Source of the DNA: Pedobacter nototheniae
GTDB lineage: Bacteria; Bacteroidota; Bacteroidia; Sphingobacteriales; Sphingobacteriaceae
Assembly (NCBI RefSeq): GCF_004335085.1
Contig: NZ_RQRS01000013.1
Span: forward strand, 62,001-126,000
Direction: 5' to 3'
DNA length: 64,000 nt
Shown: positions 8,734 through 18,240 of the stretch, one piece after another
Layout of the letters: every line of letters starts with the position of its first letter
Numbering within the stretch: position 1 is the stretch's first letter
Notes under the pieces: model-generated
Databases searched by the model: none
What the model was told of the DNA's origin: nothing
The model's input: only the letters and a program-made list of their open reading frames with translations
Made by a program: the position numbers and the translations under genes

Positions 8734-9528
8734 ATGAAACAATATTTAGATTTAATGCAGCACGTGCTGGATAACGGCGCACAAAAACACGATAGAACAG
8801 GCACTGGAACCATTAGCGTTTTTGGCTATCAAATGCGTTTCAACCTACAGGAAGGTTTCCCTATGGTAACAACGAAAAAGTTGCACCTAAAATCTATTAT
8901 TCATGAGTTAATTTGGTTTTTAACTGGCGATACCAACATTAAATACTTAAAAGATAATGGCGTTCGTATTTGGGATGAATGGGCTGATGCTAATGGAAAT
9001 TTAGGCCCGGTTTACGGTTCGCAATGGAGAAGCTGGCCAACACCCGATGGAAAACATATAGACCAGATTACCAACATCATCAACACCATAAAAAATAACC
9101 CCGATTCTCGTAGAATTATAGTTTCTGCATGGAATGTTGCCGAAATTGAAAGCATGGCTCTACCTCCTTGTCATGCATTTTTTCAGTTTTATGTTGCCGA
9201 TGGAAAGTTAAGTTGTCAGTTGTACCAACGCAGCGCTGATATATTTTTGGGTGTTCCCTTTAATATTGCCTCTTATGCCCTGTTAACTATGATGGTGGCA
9301 CAAGTTTGCGGCTTAGAAGCTGGCGATTTCATCCACACGCTAGGTGATGCTCATTTATATAACAACCATATTGAGCAAGCAAATCTTCAGTTAAGTCGTG
9401 AGCCGAAACCTTTGCCAACCATGAAAATTAATCCAGAGGTAAAAAGCATCTTTGATTTTAAGTTCGAAGATTTCACACTCGAAAATTATGAGGCCCATCC
9501 ACATATAAAAGGTATTGTAGCCGTATAA
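8734..9528 (+). CDS. thyA: thymidylate synthase
   Basis: Methylates dUMP to dTMP using methylenetetrahydrofolate, releasing dihydrofolate. The 264-residue length matches the E. coli enzyme, and the catalytic cysteine of [12 protein letters not shown] falls at residue 146. Other conserved blocks are the DRTGTGT phosphate loop at 20-26, the GPVYGSQWR segment at 91-99, RRIIVSAWN, and the dUMP-binding [20 protein letters not shown] (20 residues). folA follows 550 bp downstream, with a four-helix-bundle gene in between; DHFR recycles the dihydrofolate made here. Confidence 0.98.
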   Translation: MKQYLDLMQHVLDNGAQKHDRTGTGTISVFGYQMRFNLQEGFPMVTTKKLHLKSIIHELIWFLTGDTNIKYLKDNGVRIWDEWADANGNLGPVYGSQWRSWPTPDGKHIDQITNIINTIKNNPDSRRIIVSAWNVAEIESMALPPCHAFFQFYVADGKLSCQLYQRSADIFLGVPFNIASYALLTMMVAQVCGLEAGDFIHTLGDAHLYNNHIEQANLQLSREPKPLPTMKINPEVKSIFDFKFEDFTLENYEAHPHIKGIVAV

Positions 9529-9629
9529 ATAGTTGCTCATTAGCCATTAGTTCATTGGTTTGGATGCAAATTTGTATCCCCATTTTTTTTAATCATCCCT
9601 TGATTTTAATTCACATAATAAAAAGAAGA

Positions 9630-10001
9630 ATGAATTATAAATTAGAGGATTTAGAAGTCTATAACTTATCAGAGTCAATTTCGGATAAAATTTGGGTTAT
9701 TGTTATGAAATGGGATTACTTTGCAAAAGATACAATTGGAAAGCAGTTGTGCAGAGCTGCTGATTCCATTAGTGCAAATATTGCAGAAGGATATGGTCGA
9801 TATCATTTTAAAGAAAATAAAAACTTTTGCTATTATAGCCGCGGTTCAATTTTAGAAGTAAAATCATTTCTTAGGAAATCAAAAAACAGAAATTTAATAA
9901 CTGAGGACCGTTATTCTGAACTTTATATTGAATTAGAAACCATTCATTTAAAGCTTAATGCCTATATAAAGTATATTGGAAAAAATTTAATCAAATCTTA
10001 A
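9630..10001 (+). CDS. four-helix-bundle protein (S23/IVP family)
   Basis: About 123 residues from the ATG at 9630 (MNYKLEDLEVYNLS), which has AAAAGAAGA just upstream; the 25 codons before it do not look like protein. The pattern L-x-V-Y-N-LSESISDKIW, then GKQLCRAADSISANIAEGYGR, then a long third helix and LNAYIKYIGK matches the family first found inside 23S rRNA intervening sequences. Here the gene is free-standing between thyA and folA. Members form a helical-bundle oligomer of unknown role. It may be a mobile passenger gene in the folate cluster. Confidence 0.85.
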   Translation: MNYKLEDLEVYNLSESISDKIWVIVMKWDYFAKDTIGKQLCRAADSISANIAEGYGRYHFKENKNFCYYSRGSILEVKSFLRKSKNRNLITEDRYSELYIELETIHLKLNAYIKYIGKNLIKS

Positions 10002-10075
10002 TTCATTAATAAATTGCATACTTTTTTAACATTGCTACTAAGGCACAATGCAAAGTACTAATAAACAAATGACCA

Positions 10076-10585
10076 ATGACTATTGAACAAAAACTTCCTT
10101 TCCTTTCCATTGCAGTTGCTGTTGGCGAAAATTTCGCCATTGGTAAAAACAATCAGCTATTATGGCATATGCCCGCTGATTTAAAATTCTTTAAGCAAAC
10201 TACCAGTGGCCATACGGTTATTATGGGGCGCAAAACCTTCGATTCAGTTGGTAAACCGTTACCAAACCGAAGAAATATTGTAATTACCCGTGATAAAACT
10301 TTAAAAATTGATGGCGTAGAAGTAGTAAATAGCCTTGATGATGCTTTATCTATGAGCAAGAATGAAGAAAAGGATGTATTTATTGTTGGCGGAGCTGAAA
10401 TTTACAGACAAGCCTTACCTAAAACAAATACTTTATTTTTAACAACAATCCACCATAATTTTGAGGCTGATACATTTTTTCCTGAAATTGATAAAAGTGA
10501 ATGGAAATTAGTGAGTAGTGAACAACATAAAGCCGACGAGAAAAACAAATACGATTATACTTTTGAGGTTTTTGAACGAAAATAG
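10076..10585 (+). CDS. folA: dihydrofolate reductase
   Basis: Reduces dihydrofolate to tetrahydrofolate with NADPH, closing the cycle opened by thymidylate synthase just upstream. A 169-residue protein: VAVGENFAIGKNNQLLWHMP is the M20-type loop, with catalytic Asp at about residue 35 (MPADLKFFK). TVIMGRKTFDSVGKPLPNR is the NADPH and Arg contact region, and VFIVGGAEIYRQAL the conserved GG turn. The start codon overlaps neither neighbour. The length and motif order are normal. Confidence 0.97.
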   Translation: MTIEQKLPFLSIAVAVGENFAIGKNNQLLWHMPADLKFFKQTTSGHTVIMGRKTFDSVGKPLPNRRNIVITRDKTLKIDGVEVVNSLDDALSMSKNEEKDVFIVGGAEIYRQALPKTNTLFLTTIHHNFEADTFFPEIDKSEWKLVSSEQHKADEKNKYDYTFEVFERK

Positions 10586-10904
10586 ATCATTTAAATCTGT
10601 AAGTATTTCGTTGGTAACGGCTGTCTAAGCCATCTAAACCCGATATTCGTGGATGCCGATTTTTCTTCGGCAGAAACATTAGCGGGGCCAAACTGAAGCT
10701 AAAAGCTACTACACCTGTTTTTCAAATAAAATAAGCAGAAACACTCCATTTTTGAAAAACATTAGTGTAACGGAAGCGATGATAATTGCTCCATAAAAAT
10801 TAATCTTAATAAATTATCAATTAAGGGGTTCTATAATTTAAAAATTTAATTAGATTTGCCGACTTGTTAAAAAACAGCGAAAGACAAATTATTTTAAACA
10901 AACA
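10586..10904. other. non-coding gap between folA and secDF
   Basis: 319 bp without a supportable gene. It holds a small hairpin (gccga and tcggc, about 10655-10671) within a somewhat GC-richer stretch (10610-10700), then AT-rich DNA leading into the secDF promoter. The GC-richer part may be a dispersed-repeat remnant, but no second copy occurs in this window. Confidence 0.5.
10851..10858 (+). promoter_or_regulatory. secDF promoter -7 box
   Basis: TAGATTTG matches the Bacteroidota consensus TAnnTTTG exactly and lies 47 bp before the secDF start codon. A clear -33 TTTG is not seen at the ideal distance. Confidence 0.6.
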
Positions 10905-13889
10905 ATGCAAGGAAAAGGTTTTATTAAGTTTATAGCGATAGTATTGGCTATCGTTTGTGCGTACGCACTTTCCTTTACTCTGGTATCTTCCAGTGTAGAG
11001 AAAGATGCTAAAAACTATGCTAAAGGGGATATGGCCAAAGAAAAGGCATATCTGGATTCGATGAGCACAGTTAAGGTTTATCCTTTATTAGGCTTCACTT
11101 ATCAAGAAGTTAAATCCAAAGAGATCAACTTAGGTTTAGACTTAAAAGGTGGTATGAACGTAACGATGGAGATATCGTTATCAGAATTAGTTAAATCTTT
11201 AGCGGGCAACCCTACTGATGCTAATTTTAACAAAGCATTGCAAAATGCACAAACCCAACTTAACGCTGGTGGTAAAGATTACATCAAATTATTTATTAAT
11301 GAATTTGAGAAATTAAGCCCAGGTGTAAAACTTGCAGATTACTTTTCTAATCAGGATAACGCTACTCAGTTAAAATCCACAGCAAGCAATGGTGAAGTTC
11401 AATCTTTCTTAGAGAAAGAAGCAACAAGTGCTATCGATCGTTCATTCTACATCTTACGTTCACGTATTGATGGTTTTGGTGTGGTAAGTCCTAACATGCA
11501 AAAGCAAGAAGGTAGCAACCGTATCTTAATCGAGATGCCAGGTGTACAGGATAAAGATCGTATTTCTAAATTACTTCAAGGTTCTGCCGAATTACAATTC
11601 TGGCAAGTATATCAAATACAGGAAGTTCTTCCGGTATTAGAAGGAATTAACAAAACTTTAGCCGCTACTTTAAAAGATACTAAAACTGCTGCTAAAGATA
11701 CAACCGCTGCGGCTCCGGCTGCTGGTGGTAAGTTAGCTGGTTTAGAAAAAGCAGCAACTAAAGATTCAACCGATAAAGGTGGTAAACTTGCTGGCTTAGG
11801 TAAAAAAGATTCTACTGCTGTTAAAGCAGAATTAGCAAAATCTAACCCATTATTCTCTGTATTAAGTGTTCCTACTTATACTGCAGAAAACGGACAACAA
11901 CAATTACGTCCAGGACCAATTGTTGGTTGGGTTGCTCAAAAAGATACTGCTAAAGTAAATGCATACTTCAAAATTCCAGAGGTTGCTGCATCTATTCCTT
12001 CTACTATGAAGTTTATGTGGAGCGTTAAACCAATGGAAAACACTAAAGTTTTCGAACTTTATGCTATTAAAGCAGTTAATGCTGATGGCAAGCCAGATTT
12101 AGGCGGTGAGGCAATTAGCGATTCTCGTAATGACTTTGATCAAAAAGGTAAACCAGAAGTAACCATGTACATGACCAGCGAAGGTGCTGCAAAATGGAAA
12201 AAAATTACTGCTGAAGCTTCTGCTGATCGAAATAACTTAAAAGCAATTGCCATTGTATTGGATAACGCAGTATATTCTGCACCAACAGTACAAAACGAAA
12301 TTCCTAACGGTGTTTCTTCAATTACCGGTAACTTTACTCAAAACGATACTAAAGATTTATCAAACATCTTAAAAGCTGGTAAATTACCTGCTCCTGCTCG
12401 TATTGCTGGAAGCTTTGTAGTTGGACCAACTTTAGGTGCACAAGCAATTCACGATGGTTTAATTTCATTTGTAATTGCATTTATTGTAATCTTAGTTTTC
12501 ATGGCGTTATATTATCACCGTGCAGGCTGGGTTGCTAACTTTGCATTGTTATTAAACTTATTCTTCATCATTGGTATTTTAGTATCATTAGGTGCAGTTT
12601 TAACATTGCCTGGTATTGCTGGTATCGTATTAACCATAGGTTTATCTGTTGATGCAAACATCCTGATCTTTGAGCGTGTGCGTGAAGAACTTGCCCATGG
12701 CAAAAGTACTTCTGCAGCAATTAAAGAAGGTTTTAAACATGCAATGCCTTCAATCATTGACTCAAACGTTACCTTATTTATTTTAGGTGCTATCCTTTAT
12801 GCTTTCGGTAGTGGCCCGGTTCAAGGTTTCGCAACTACATTATGTATTGGTATCCTTTCTTCATTATTTGCTGCTGTAGCTATTTCGAGAGTAGTTTTCG
12901 AATCGTTGTTAAACCGCAAAATTGAAGTTAGCTTCGATAACAGCATCACTCGTAACGCATTCAAAAATATCAGCTTCAACTTTGTTGGTCGTCGTAAAAT
13001 CTATTATGTAATCTCTACCATCATTATTCTTGCTGGTATTGGAATGTACTTCAAAAACGGTGGTTTAAACTTAGGTGTTGATTTTAAAGGTGGTAGAACT
13101 TACTTAGTTCACTTTGATAAAGCTGTTAATACTGAAGATTTAAAATCTAAGTTAAACCCGGTATTCGGTAACGAAACGCCAGAAGTTAAAACTGCAGGTG
13201 AAGATAGCCAGGTTAAAATTACTACAACTTTCCATATTGAAGATCAAGATGTTAAAACTGATAAAGTTGTAGAAGATGCTTTAAATAAAGGTTTATCAGG
13301 TTCTAAATATGAAATTGTAAGCTCGCAAAAAGTTACTCCAATTATCGCTAGTGATATTGTAAACGGTGCTTTCTATGCAGTATTGATCTCATGTTTATTC
13401 ATGTTTATCTATATCGTAGTACGATTCAAAAAATGGCAATATGGTTTAGGTGCGGTAATCGCATTATTCCATGATGTATTAATGGTACTTTCATTCTATA
13501 CTATTTTGGATGGTATTATGCCATTCTCACTAGAAATTGGTCAGGATTTCATCGCAGCAATTTTAACAGTAATGGGTTACACCATGACGGAGACAGTTGT
13601 TGTGTTTGACCGTATCCGTGAGAAATTAAAAGAATCTGGTAAAGAAGATTTACATGGTGAAGAGCGTAACAACTTAATCAACTTCGCGTTGAACAGTACA
13701 TTAAGTCGTACTATTTTAACATCATTAACTGTATTCTTCGTGTTATTGGTAATCTTTATTTTCGGTGGCGATAGCATCCGCGGATTTATTTTCGCCTTGT
13801 TAATCGGTCGTATCATCGGTACATATTCATCATTATGTATCTCTACTCCTATTGTAATTGATTTGGGTAGTTCAGCTGAGAAGAAATAA
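10905..13889 (+). CDS. secDF: protein translocase SecDF fusion
   Basis: Inner-membrane proton-driven partner of SecYEG that pulls secreted proteins across. At 994 residues it is a natural fusion, as in other Bacteroidota. The SecD half has its first helix at about 7-28 and the motif INLGLDLKGGMNV. The P1 periplasmic domain includes RSRIDGFGVVSPNMQKQ, and after it come membrane helices with IVLTIGLSVDANILIFERVR. The SecF half begins at about residue 690 with LNLGVDFKGGRTYLVHF and ends in helices with YTMTETVVVFDRIRE. A low-complexity insert at about 256-313 is rich in Lys, Ala, Asp and Thr and holds the unit GGKLAGL twice. A strong terminator follows. Confidence 0.97.
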   Translation: MQGKGFIKFIAIVLAIVCAYALSFTLVSSSVEKDAKNYAKGDMAKEKAYLDSMSTVKVYPLLGFTYQEVKSKEINLGLDLKGGMNVTMEISLSELVKSLAGNPTDANFNKALQNAQTQLNAGGKDYIKLFINEFEKLSPGVKLADYFSNQDNATQLKSTASNGEVQSFLEKEATSAIDRSFYILRSRIDGFGVVSPNMQKQEGSNRILIEMPGVQDKDRISKLLQGSAELQFWQVYQIQEVLPVLEGINKTLAATLKDTKTAAKDTTAAAPAAGGKLAGLEKAATKDSTDKGGKLAGLGKKDSTAVKAELAKSNPLFSVLSVPTYTAENGQQQLRPGPIVGWVAQKDTAKVNAYFKIPEVAASIPSTMKFMWSVKPMENTKVFELYAIKAVNADGKPDLGGEAISDSRNDFDQKGKPEVTMYMTSEGAAKWKKITAEASADRNNLKAIAIVLDNAVYSAPTVQNEIPNGVSSITGNFTQNDTKDLSNILKAGKLPAPARIAGSFVVGPTLGAQAIHDGLISFVIAFIVILVFMALYYHRAGWVANFALLLNLFFIIGILVSLGAVLTLPGIAGIVLTIGLSVDANILIFERVREELAHGKSTSAAIKEGFKHAMPSIIDSNVTLFILGAILYAFGSGPVQGFATTLCIGILSSLFAAVAISRVVFESLLNRKIEVSFDNSITRNAFKNISFNFVGRRKIYYVISTIIILAGIGMYFKNGGLNLGVDFKGGRTYLVHFDKAVNTEDLKSKLNPVFGNETPEVKTAGEDSQVKITTTFHIEDQDVKTDKVVEDALNKGLSGSKYEIVSSQKVTPIIASDIVNGAFYAVLISCLFMFIYIVVRFKKWQYGLGAVIALFHDVLMVLSFYTILDGIMPFSLEIGQDFIAAILTVMGYTMTETVVVFDRIREKLKESGKEDLHGEERNNLINFALNSTLSRTILTSLTVFFVLLVIFIFGGDSIRGFIFALLIGRIIGTYSSLCISTPIVIDLGSSAEKK

Positions 13890-13910
13890 ATTTCAATCAT
13901 ATTCAAACTA

Positions 13911-13940
13911 AAGGGCATCTTAAAAAGATGCCCTTTTTTG
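13911..13940 (+). terminator. secDF terminator
   Basis: A perfect 10-bp stem (aagggcatct and agatgccctt) with a 5-nt loop, followed by a T run, 22 bp after the secDF stop. Confidence 0.95.
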
Positions 13941-13988
13941 TTTTATAGCAAATCTTAATCTACATTCGGGGAAAGATTATAGGGCCGT

Positions 13989-14522
13989 ATGCAAAATATT
14001 GTTTATAGAGCATTGAGATTGGATGAAATAAATAAAATTGCTGAAATTGATCGTGCCGAAGAAATCCATGAATCTTATCGGTACGAAAATGGAATACTCC
14101 GCCTCTATCCCACTCCAGAAATTGTTGAGGCTTTCGAGCCAACAGAAATTAGTACCATCATTCAAAATCAAATTCAACTTAAAACGCATGGTGGAGAAAT
14201 TATTGGCGCCTTTATAAATAATACTCTAGTTGGTGTAAGTTCAGTAGAAAATAAAAGAAGAGGGCAAAAAAACCAATATTGCAAAATGGATATTTTGTAT
14301 GTAAGCAATAGTTGTAGAGGAAATAAAATCGGTCATAATTTAGTTCTAAAAATCAAAGAAATCGCAAAAAAATTCGGTGCTAAAAAACTTTATATTTCTG
14401 CCACCCCCACCAAAGCAACAGTTGATTTTTATTTAAAAGAAGGCGCAAATCTCACTGAAAATATCGATAAGGAATTACTAAAGATGGAACCATTAGATAT
14501 ACATCTTGAGCTTGATGTATAA
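13989..14522 (+). CDS. GNAT family N-acetyltransferase
   Basis: A 177-residue protein with the GNAT fold. The acetyl-CoA pyrophosphate loop is CRGNKIGHNLVLKIKEIAKK at about 117-136, matching the R/Q-x-x-G-x-G/A pattern and preceded by the beta-4 strand MDILYVS. The next strand KKLYISATPTKATVDFYLKEG has the typical Y/F-x-x-x-G end. The beta-1 region begins NIVYRALRLDEINKI. The acyl acceptor is unknown. Alone between secDF and the NDH-2 operon. Confidence 0.85.
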   Translation: MQNIVYRALRLDEINKIAEIDRAEEIHESYRYENGILRLYPTPEIVEAFEPTEISTIIQNQIQLKTHGGEIIGAFINNTLVGVSSVENKRRGQKNQYCKMDILYVSNSCRGNKIGHNLVLKIKEIAKKFGAKKLYISATPTKATVDFYLKEGANLTENIDKELLKMEPLDIHLELDV

Positions 14523-14634
14523 CTCGTCAGCATCTAATCTAACCATCAAAATAAAATATAATTTTACTTTCATATTTTTATTAAAATCAAACTATTCTGT
14601 CCATCCCACGTTCTGCTTAAGCGCATAATTATTT

Positions 14635-14642
14635 TACATTTG
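14635..14642 (+). promoter_or_regulatory. promoter of the NDH-2/mgsA operon
   Basis: TACATTTG fits TAnnTTTG. A weak -33-like TTCTG lies at 14611-14615, 19 bp upstream. The start codon of the NDH-2 gene follows about 20 bp after the box. Confidence 0.55.
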
Positions 14643-14662
14643 TATATATAAAACCCAAAATA

Positions 14663-15994
14663 ATGGATTTAGAACTTCCTAAAAGTGAATACCCTAGAGT
14701 AGTGATTGTTGGTGGCGGTTTTGGTGGTATTGAGTTAGCAAAAAGATTAAAAAATAAACCTTTTCAGGTGGTTATGTTGGATAAACATAATTACCATACT
14801 TTTCAACCCTTACTTTATCAAGTTGCTACAGGAGGTTTAGAACCTGATTCTATTGCTTTTCCAATTAGAAAGATTTTTAAAGGACAGAAAAACTTAATTT
14901 TCAGGGTTACAAAAGTTAATGAAATTAACTCTGCAGATAACAGTATTTTAACAGATATAGGTCGTATTACTTACGATTATTTAGTGCTTGCAACAGGATC
15001 TACCAGCAACTTTTTTGGCAATCAGGAAATAGAAGATAATTCTATGCCAATGAAATCCATACCAGAAGCGCTGGATTTAAGAAGTTTAATTTTGCAAAAC
15101 TTTGAAAAATCATTGATAGAAACCAATCCTGATAAAAAAACTGCTCTATTAAACTTTGTAGTTGTAGGTGGCGGACCAACAGGCGTTGAAACTTCTGGAG
15201 CCATTGCGGAACTTAAAAAACACGTTATTCCAAACGACTATCCTGAATTAGATTTAAGTAAGGTTAATATTTATTTGATAGAAAACTCTCCAGAACTTTT
15301 AGGCGTAATGTCGCCACAGGCGCAAAAGAAATCAAAAGATTTCTTGCTCGAAATGGGCGTTAATGTGATGAATAGTACCCGTGTTTTGGGTTACGATGGA
15401 CAAACACTCACGCTACAGGATAAACCATCTGTACTTGCATCTACCGTAATTTGGAGTGCTGGCGTTAAAGGTCAGGTTATTCCAGGATTGGATAAAGCAG
15501 AAATTGTAAGAGGTGGAAGATTAAAAACCGATACGCAGAATTTAATTTCTGGTTATCCTAATATTTATGCCATTGGCGATGTTGCCGCTATTATTGATGA
15601 GGAAACTCCTAATGGTCATCCTGGAGTTGCTCCTGCAGCAATTCAACAAGGGCATCAATTGGCTAAAAACCTAATTAATATTAAAGAAAATAAACCTCTG
15701 GAGAAATTTAAATACTTTGATAAAGGTTCAATGGCTACAGTTGGTAGAAATAAAGCCGTTGTAGATTTAGGTAAAATCCGTTTCCAAGGGGTATTTGCCT
15801 GGTTTACCTGGATGTTTGTTCACCTTATGACTTTGGTTGGTTTCAGAAATAAAATTATTGTATTTGTAAATTGGCTTTGGTGCTATTTTAGTTATGATAG
15901 AGGCGCAAGGCTGATTATTAGAACCTTTGCAAAAGATAGAAGTATAGATTATCGTACAGATGTACCACAAGTTGAAGAAGTTAAAAAAGTTTGA
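14663..15994 (+). CDS. ndh: type II NADH:quinone oxidoreductase
   Basis: Single-subunit, non-proton-pumping NADH dehydrogenase that feeds electrons to quinone at the inner membrane. The N-terminal FAD site is VVIVGGGFGGIELAKRL at about 13-29. The quinone-side motif FQPLLYQVATGGLEP follows at about 47. A second Rossmann site for NADH is VVVGGGPTGVETSG at about 165. NIYAIGDVAA near residue 300 is the conserved FAD-binding GD. The C-terminal 100 residues (FAWFTWMFVHLMTLVGFRNK) are the amphipathic membrane anchor. First gene of a three-gene run with 15-bp gaps to mgsA and from mgsA to the HMG-CoA lyase. Confidence 0.93.
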   Translation: MDLELPKSEYPRVVIVGGGFGGIELAKRLKNKPFQVVMLDKHNYHTFQPLLYQVATGGLEPDSIAFPIRKIFKGQKNLIFRVTKVNEINSADNSILTDIGRITYDYLVLATGSTSNFFGNQEIEDNSMPMKSIPEALDLRSLILQNFEKSLIETNPDKKTALLNFVVVGGGPTGVETSGAIAELKKHVIPNDYPELDLSKVNIYLIENSPELLGVMSPQAQKKSKDFLLEMGVNVMNSTRVLGYDGQTLTLQDKPSVLASTVIWSAGVKGQVIPGLDKAEIVRGGRLKTDTQNLISGYPNIYAIGDVAAIIDEETPNGHPGVAPAAIQQGHQLAKNLINIKENKPLEKFKYFDKGSMATVGRNKAVVDLGKIRFQGVFAWFTWMFVHLMTLVGFRNKIIVFVNWLWCYFSYDRGARLIIRTFAKDRSIDYRTDVPQVEEVKKV

Positions 15995-16009
15995 TCTCAA
16001 AATTTATAA

Positions 16010-16459
16010 ATGACTTATAAAACATTAACGCCGAATAAAAAAATTGCCCTTGTTGCACACGATAACCGTAAGGACGACTTGTTAAATTGGGTAACTACAA
16101 ACCGCGATGCCTTTGCCGGGCATGAGTTGCTGGCTACTGGCACCACAGGTAAATTAATTGAAGAACGCTTAAATTTACCTGTCAGAAAGTTGTTAAGTGG
16201 CCCATTAGGTGGCGATCAACAAATTGGTGCCTTAATTGCGCAAGGAGAAATTGATGTTCTAATCTTTTTCTGGGATCCTATGGAGGCGCAACCACACGAT
16301 CCTGATGTTAAAGCATTATTACGTATTGGCATTGTATGGAATATACCAATGGCTTGTGATGTGGCAACAGCCGATTTTTTAATATCTTCGCCATATATGC
16401 TGGGTAATTATCAGGTAGCACTAACGGATTACGATGCATATAAAAACAGAACTTTATAA
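16010..16459 (+). CDS. mgsA: methylglyoxal synthase
   Basis: Converts dihydroxyacetone phosphate to methylglyoxal and phosphate, a bypass that relieves phosphate-sugar stress. A 149-residue protein of normal length. KKIALVAHDNRKDDLL holds conserved His18, Asp and Lys. LLATGTTGKLIEE binds the phosphate. SGPLGGDQQIGA carries the catalytic Asp at about residue 69, and PMEAQPHDPDVKALLR the conserved His. It lies 15 bp after the NDH-2 gene. Two fructose-bisphosphate aldolases, which supply the triose substrate, are also in this window. Confidence 0.96.
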   Translation: MTYKTLTPNKKIALVAHDNRKDDLLNWVTTNRDAFAGHELLATGTTGKLIEERLNLPVRKLLSGPLGGDQQIGALIAQGEIDVLIFFWDPMEAQPHDPDVKALLRIGIVWNIPMACDVATADFLISSPYMLGNYQVALTDYDAYKNRTL

Positions 16460-16474
16460 GAAATTCTCAACCAA

Positions 16475-17335
16475 ATGAGCCAGAATCCATTCAAATTAAT
16501 CGAATGCCCACGTGATGCAATGCAAGGTCTGCATAATTTTATTCCGACAGAGCTTAAATCTAAATACTTAAACCTTCTATTGGAAGTAGGCTTTAACACA
16601 CTCGATTTTGGCAGTTTTGTATCGCCTAAAGCTATTCCGCAGCTGGCAGATACTAAAGAAGTGCTTGCAAACTTAAACCTAAGCTATACAACAACCAAGT
16701 TGTTGGCTATTGTGGCTAATTTAAGGGGCGTTGAAGAGGCTGTAATGCATGAGCAGATTAATTACCTTGGTTTTCCCTTTTCTATCTCTGAAACCTTCCA
16801 GCAGCGTAATACCAACTCTAGCATTGCACAATCATTAAACACAGTTGAAGAAATGATTTCGCTTTGCGATAAAAACAACAAAACTGCCGTTGTATATTTA
16901 TCGATGGGTTTTGGTAATCCTTATGGTGATGATTGGAATTATGAAATTATAGAAAAATGGGCCGATGCCTTGATAAATAAAGGCGTGCAGATTCTCTCTC
17001 TGGCCGATACTGTTGGTGTTTCTACGCCCGAAAAAATCGAAGATATTTTACCTAAGCTTATTTCGAAATTTGAAAACATTGAAATTGGCATTCATTTACA
17101 CTCTACTCCTACCGAGCGTTTTGAAAAAATTGAAGCTGCTTATAATTCTGGTGTAAAACGAATTGATTCTGCATTAAAAGGTTTTGGAGGTTGCCCAATG
17201 GCAGCAGATGATCTTACCGGAAACATTGCTACAGAAGATGTAATCAGCTTTTTAAATTCAAAAGGAGAAAATTTAAACCTCAATATGGCAAAATGGAATG
17301 AAGCAATGGCTTTATCCAGTCAGATTTTTGGGTAA
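16475..17335 (+). CDS. hydroxymethylglutaryl-CoA lyase
   Basis: Cleaves HMG-CoA to acetyl-CoA and acetoacetate, the last step of leucine catabolism. TIM-barrel enzyme of the HMGL-like/DRE-TIM family, 286 residues. ECPRDAMQGL is the metal- and substrate-binding motif near the N-terminus, with the catalytic Arg-Asp. IEIGIHLHSTP carries the metal-binding HxH, and KGFGGCPMA the conserved Cys loop near residue 236. Third gene of the NDH-2 run, which ends in a hairpin. An amino-acid dehydrogenase of the leucine type lies 27 kb away. Confidence 0.9.
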   Translation: MSQNPFKLIECPRDAMQGLHNFIPTELKSKYLNLLLEVGFNTLDFGSFVSPKAIPQLADTKEVLANLNLSYTTTKLLAIVANLRGVEEAVMHEQINYLGFPFSISETFQQRNTNSSIAQSLNTVEEMISLCDKNNKTAVVYLSMGFGNPYGDDWNYEIIEKWADALINKGVQILSLADTVGVSTPEKIEDILPKLISKFENIEIGIHLHSTPTERFEKIEAAYNSGVKRIDSALKGFGGCPMAADDLTGNIATEDVISFLNSKGENLNLNMAKWNEAMALSSQIFG

Positions 17336-17376
17336 GATTTCTTACATCATTTTTAATGAAAATAAGGTAAGAAATC
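17336..17376. terminator. hairpin between convergent genes
   Basis: A 10-bp perfect stem (gatttcttac and gtaagaaatc) with a 21-nt loop lies between the converging HMG-CoA lyase and SDR genes. It lacks a strong T tail on either strand, so a terminator role is only likely. Confidence 0.45.
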
Positions 17377-17384
17377 CATACAAT

Positions 17385-18173
17385 TTACCCGTTTACTTTC
17401 TTGTACATCATTTTGCTTACAATGTTAATTACTGTTTTTCTAGGGAAAAATCTAGGAACAAATGAAGTTAAATAATTTGCAAAGCCCACAATTTTAAAGC
17501 TTTTACCTTTTAGCAAACTTTTAATTCCAGCTTCTGCTACTGTGTCTGGCAAATCGGCACTCATTCCTTGTGTATTTGCTTTTGCAATACTTTGAAAACC
17601 AGTACTTGTATTACCAGGGCAAAGTGCTGTAATTGTTAAGCCTTTTTTATGGTATTCTCCATACAATGCCTCAGAAAATGCTAAAACAAATGATTTACTT
17701 GCACAATAAACACCCACATAAGGGCAAGGCTGTAAAGCACCAGTGGAAGCCACATTGATAATGCCTCCCGACCCTTTTTTAAGCATAGCAGGAATAAATA
17801 GGTGTGTTAATTTAACTACTGCATTTATATTTAGCTCTAACATATCATCGTACTCCTCTATAGTTTCATCTAAAAAATTAGTCCATTTACCATAACCAGC
17901 GTTGTTGATTAGTAAATCAATAGTTAAACCCGAATTCAAAATTTGATTATAGAGTTGCTGAGGTGCTTCTTTTTTGCTTAAATCTGCAGTAAAAACATAA
18001 ACTTTCGCTTTATATAAAGTATTCAATTTTAGCGCTAATTCCTTCAAGTTATCTTCTCTTCTGGCTGTTAACACTAAAATCGCACCCATTTCTGCCAATT
18101 TATAGGCAAAAGCTTTGCCAATCCCTGATGATGCTCCTGTAACTAAAGCTACTTTTCCATTTATACTTTTCAT
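17385..18173 (-). CDS. short-chain dehydrogenase/reductase
   Basis: A 262-residue NAD(P)-dependent oxidoreductase of the classical SDR type. The cofactor motif TGASSGIG is at about 12-19, NNAG (LINNAGYGKW) at about 89, the catalytic Ser in NVASTGALQP, and the catalytic Tyr and Lys in VYCASKSF at about 150. A basic residue after the glycine motif (TARREDNL) suggests NADP(H) preference. A hydrophobic C-terminal stretch follows the core. It lies downstream of a Crp-family gene on the same strand. Substrate unknown. Confidence 0.92.
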   Translation of the reverse strand: MKSINGKVALVTGASSGIGKAFAYKLAEMGAILVLTARREDNLKELALKLNTLYKAKVYVFTADLSKKEAPQQLYNQILNSGLTIDLLINNAGYGKWTNFLDETIEEYDDMLELNINAVVKLTHLFIPAMLKKGSGGIINVASTGALQPCPYVGVYCASKSFVLAFSEALYGEYHKKGLTITALCPGNTSTGFQSIAKANTQGMSADLPDTVAEAGIKSLLKGKSFKIVGFANYLTSFVPRFFPRKTVINIVSKMMYKKVNG

Positions 18174-18240
18174 CTTTAAAATTTTATGATTTTGAAGAAG
18201 TAAAGTTCAATAGATAAGGCCGAGAAACACTGAACAAATG

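Noticed and set aside
10590..10900. A possible hidden gene between folA and secDF
   Set aside because: All six frames are broken by stops within short distance. Only a small hairpin and the promoter are supportable.
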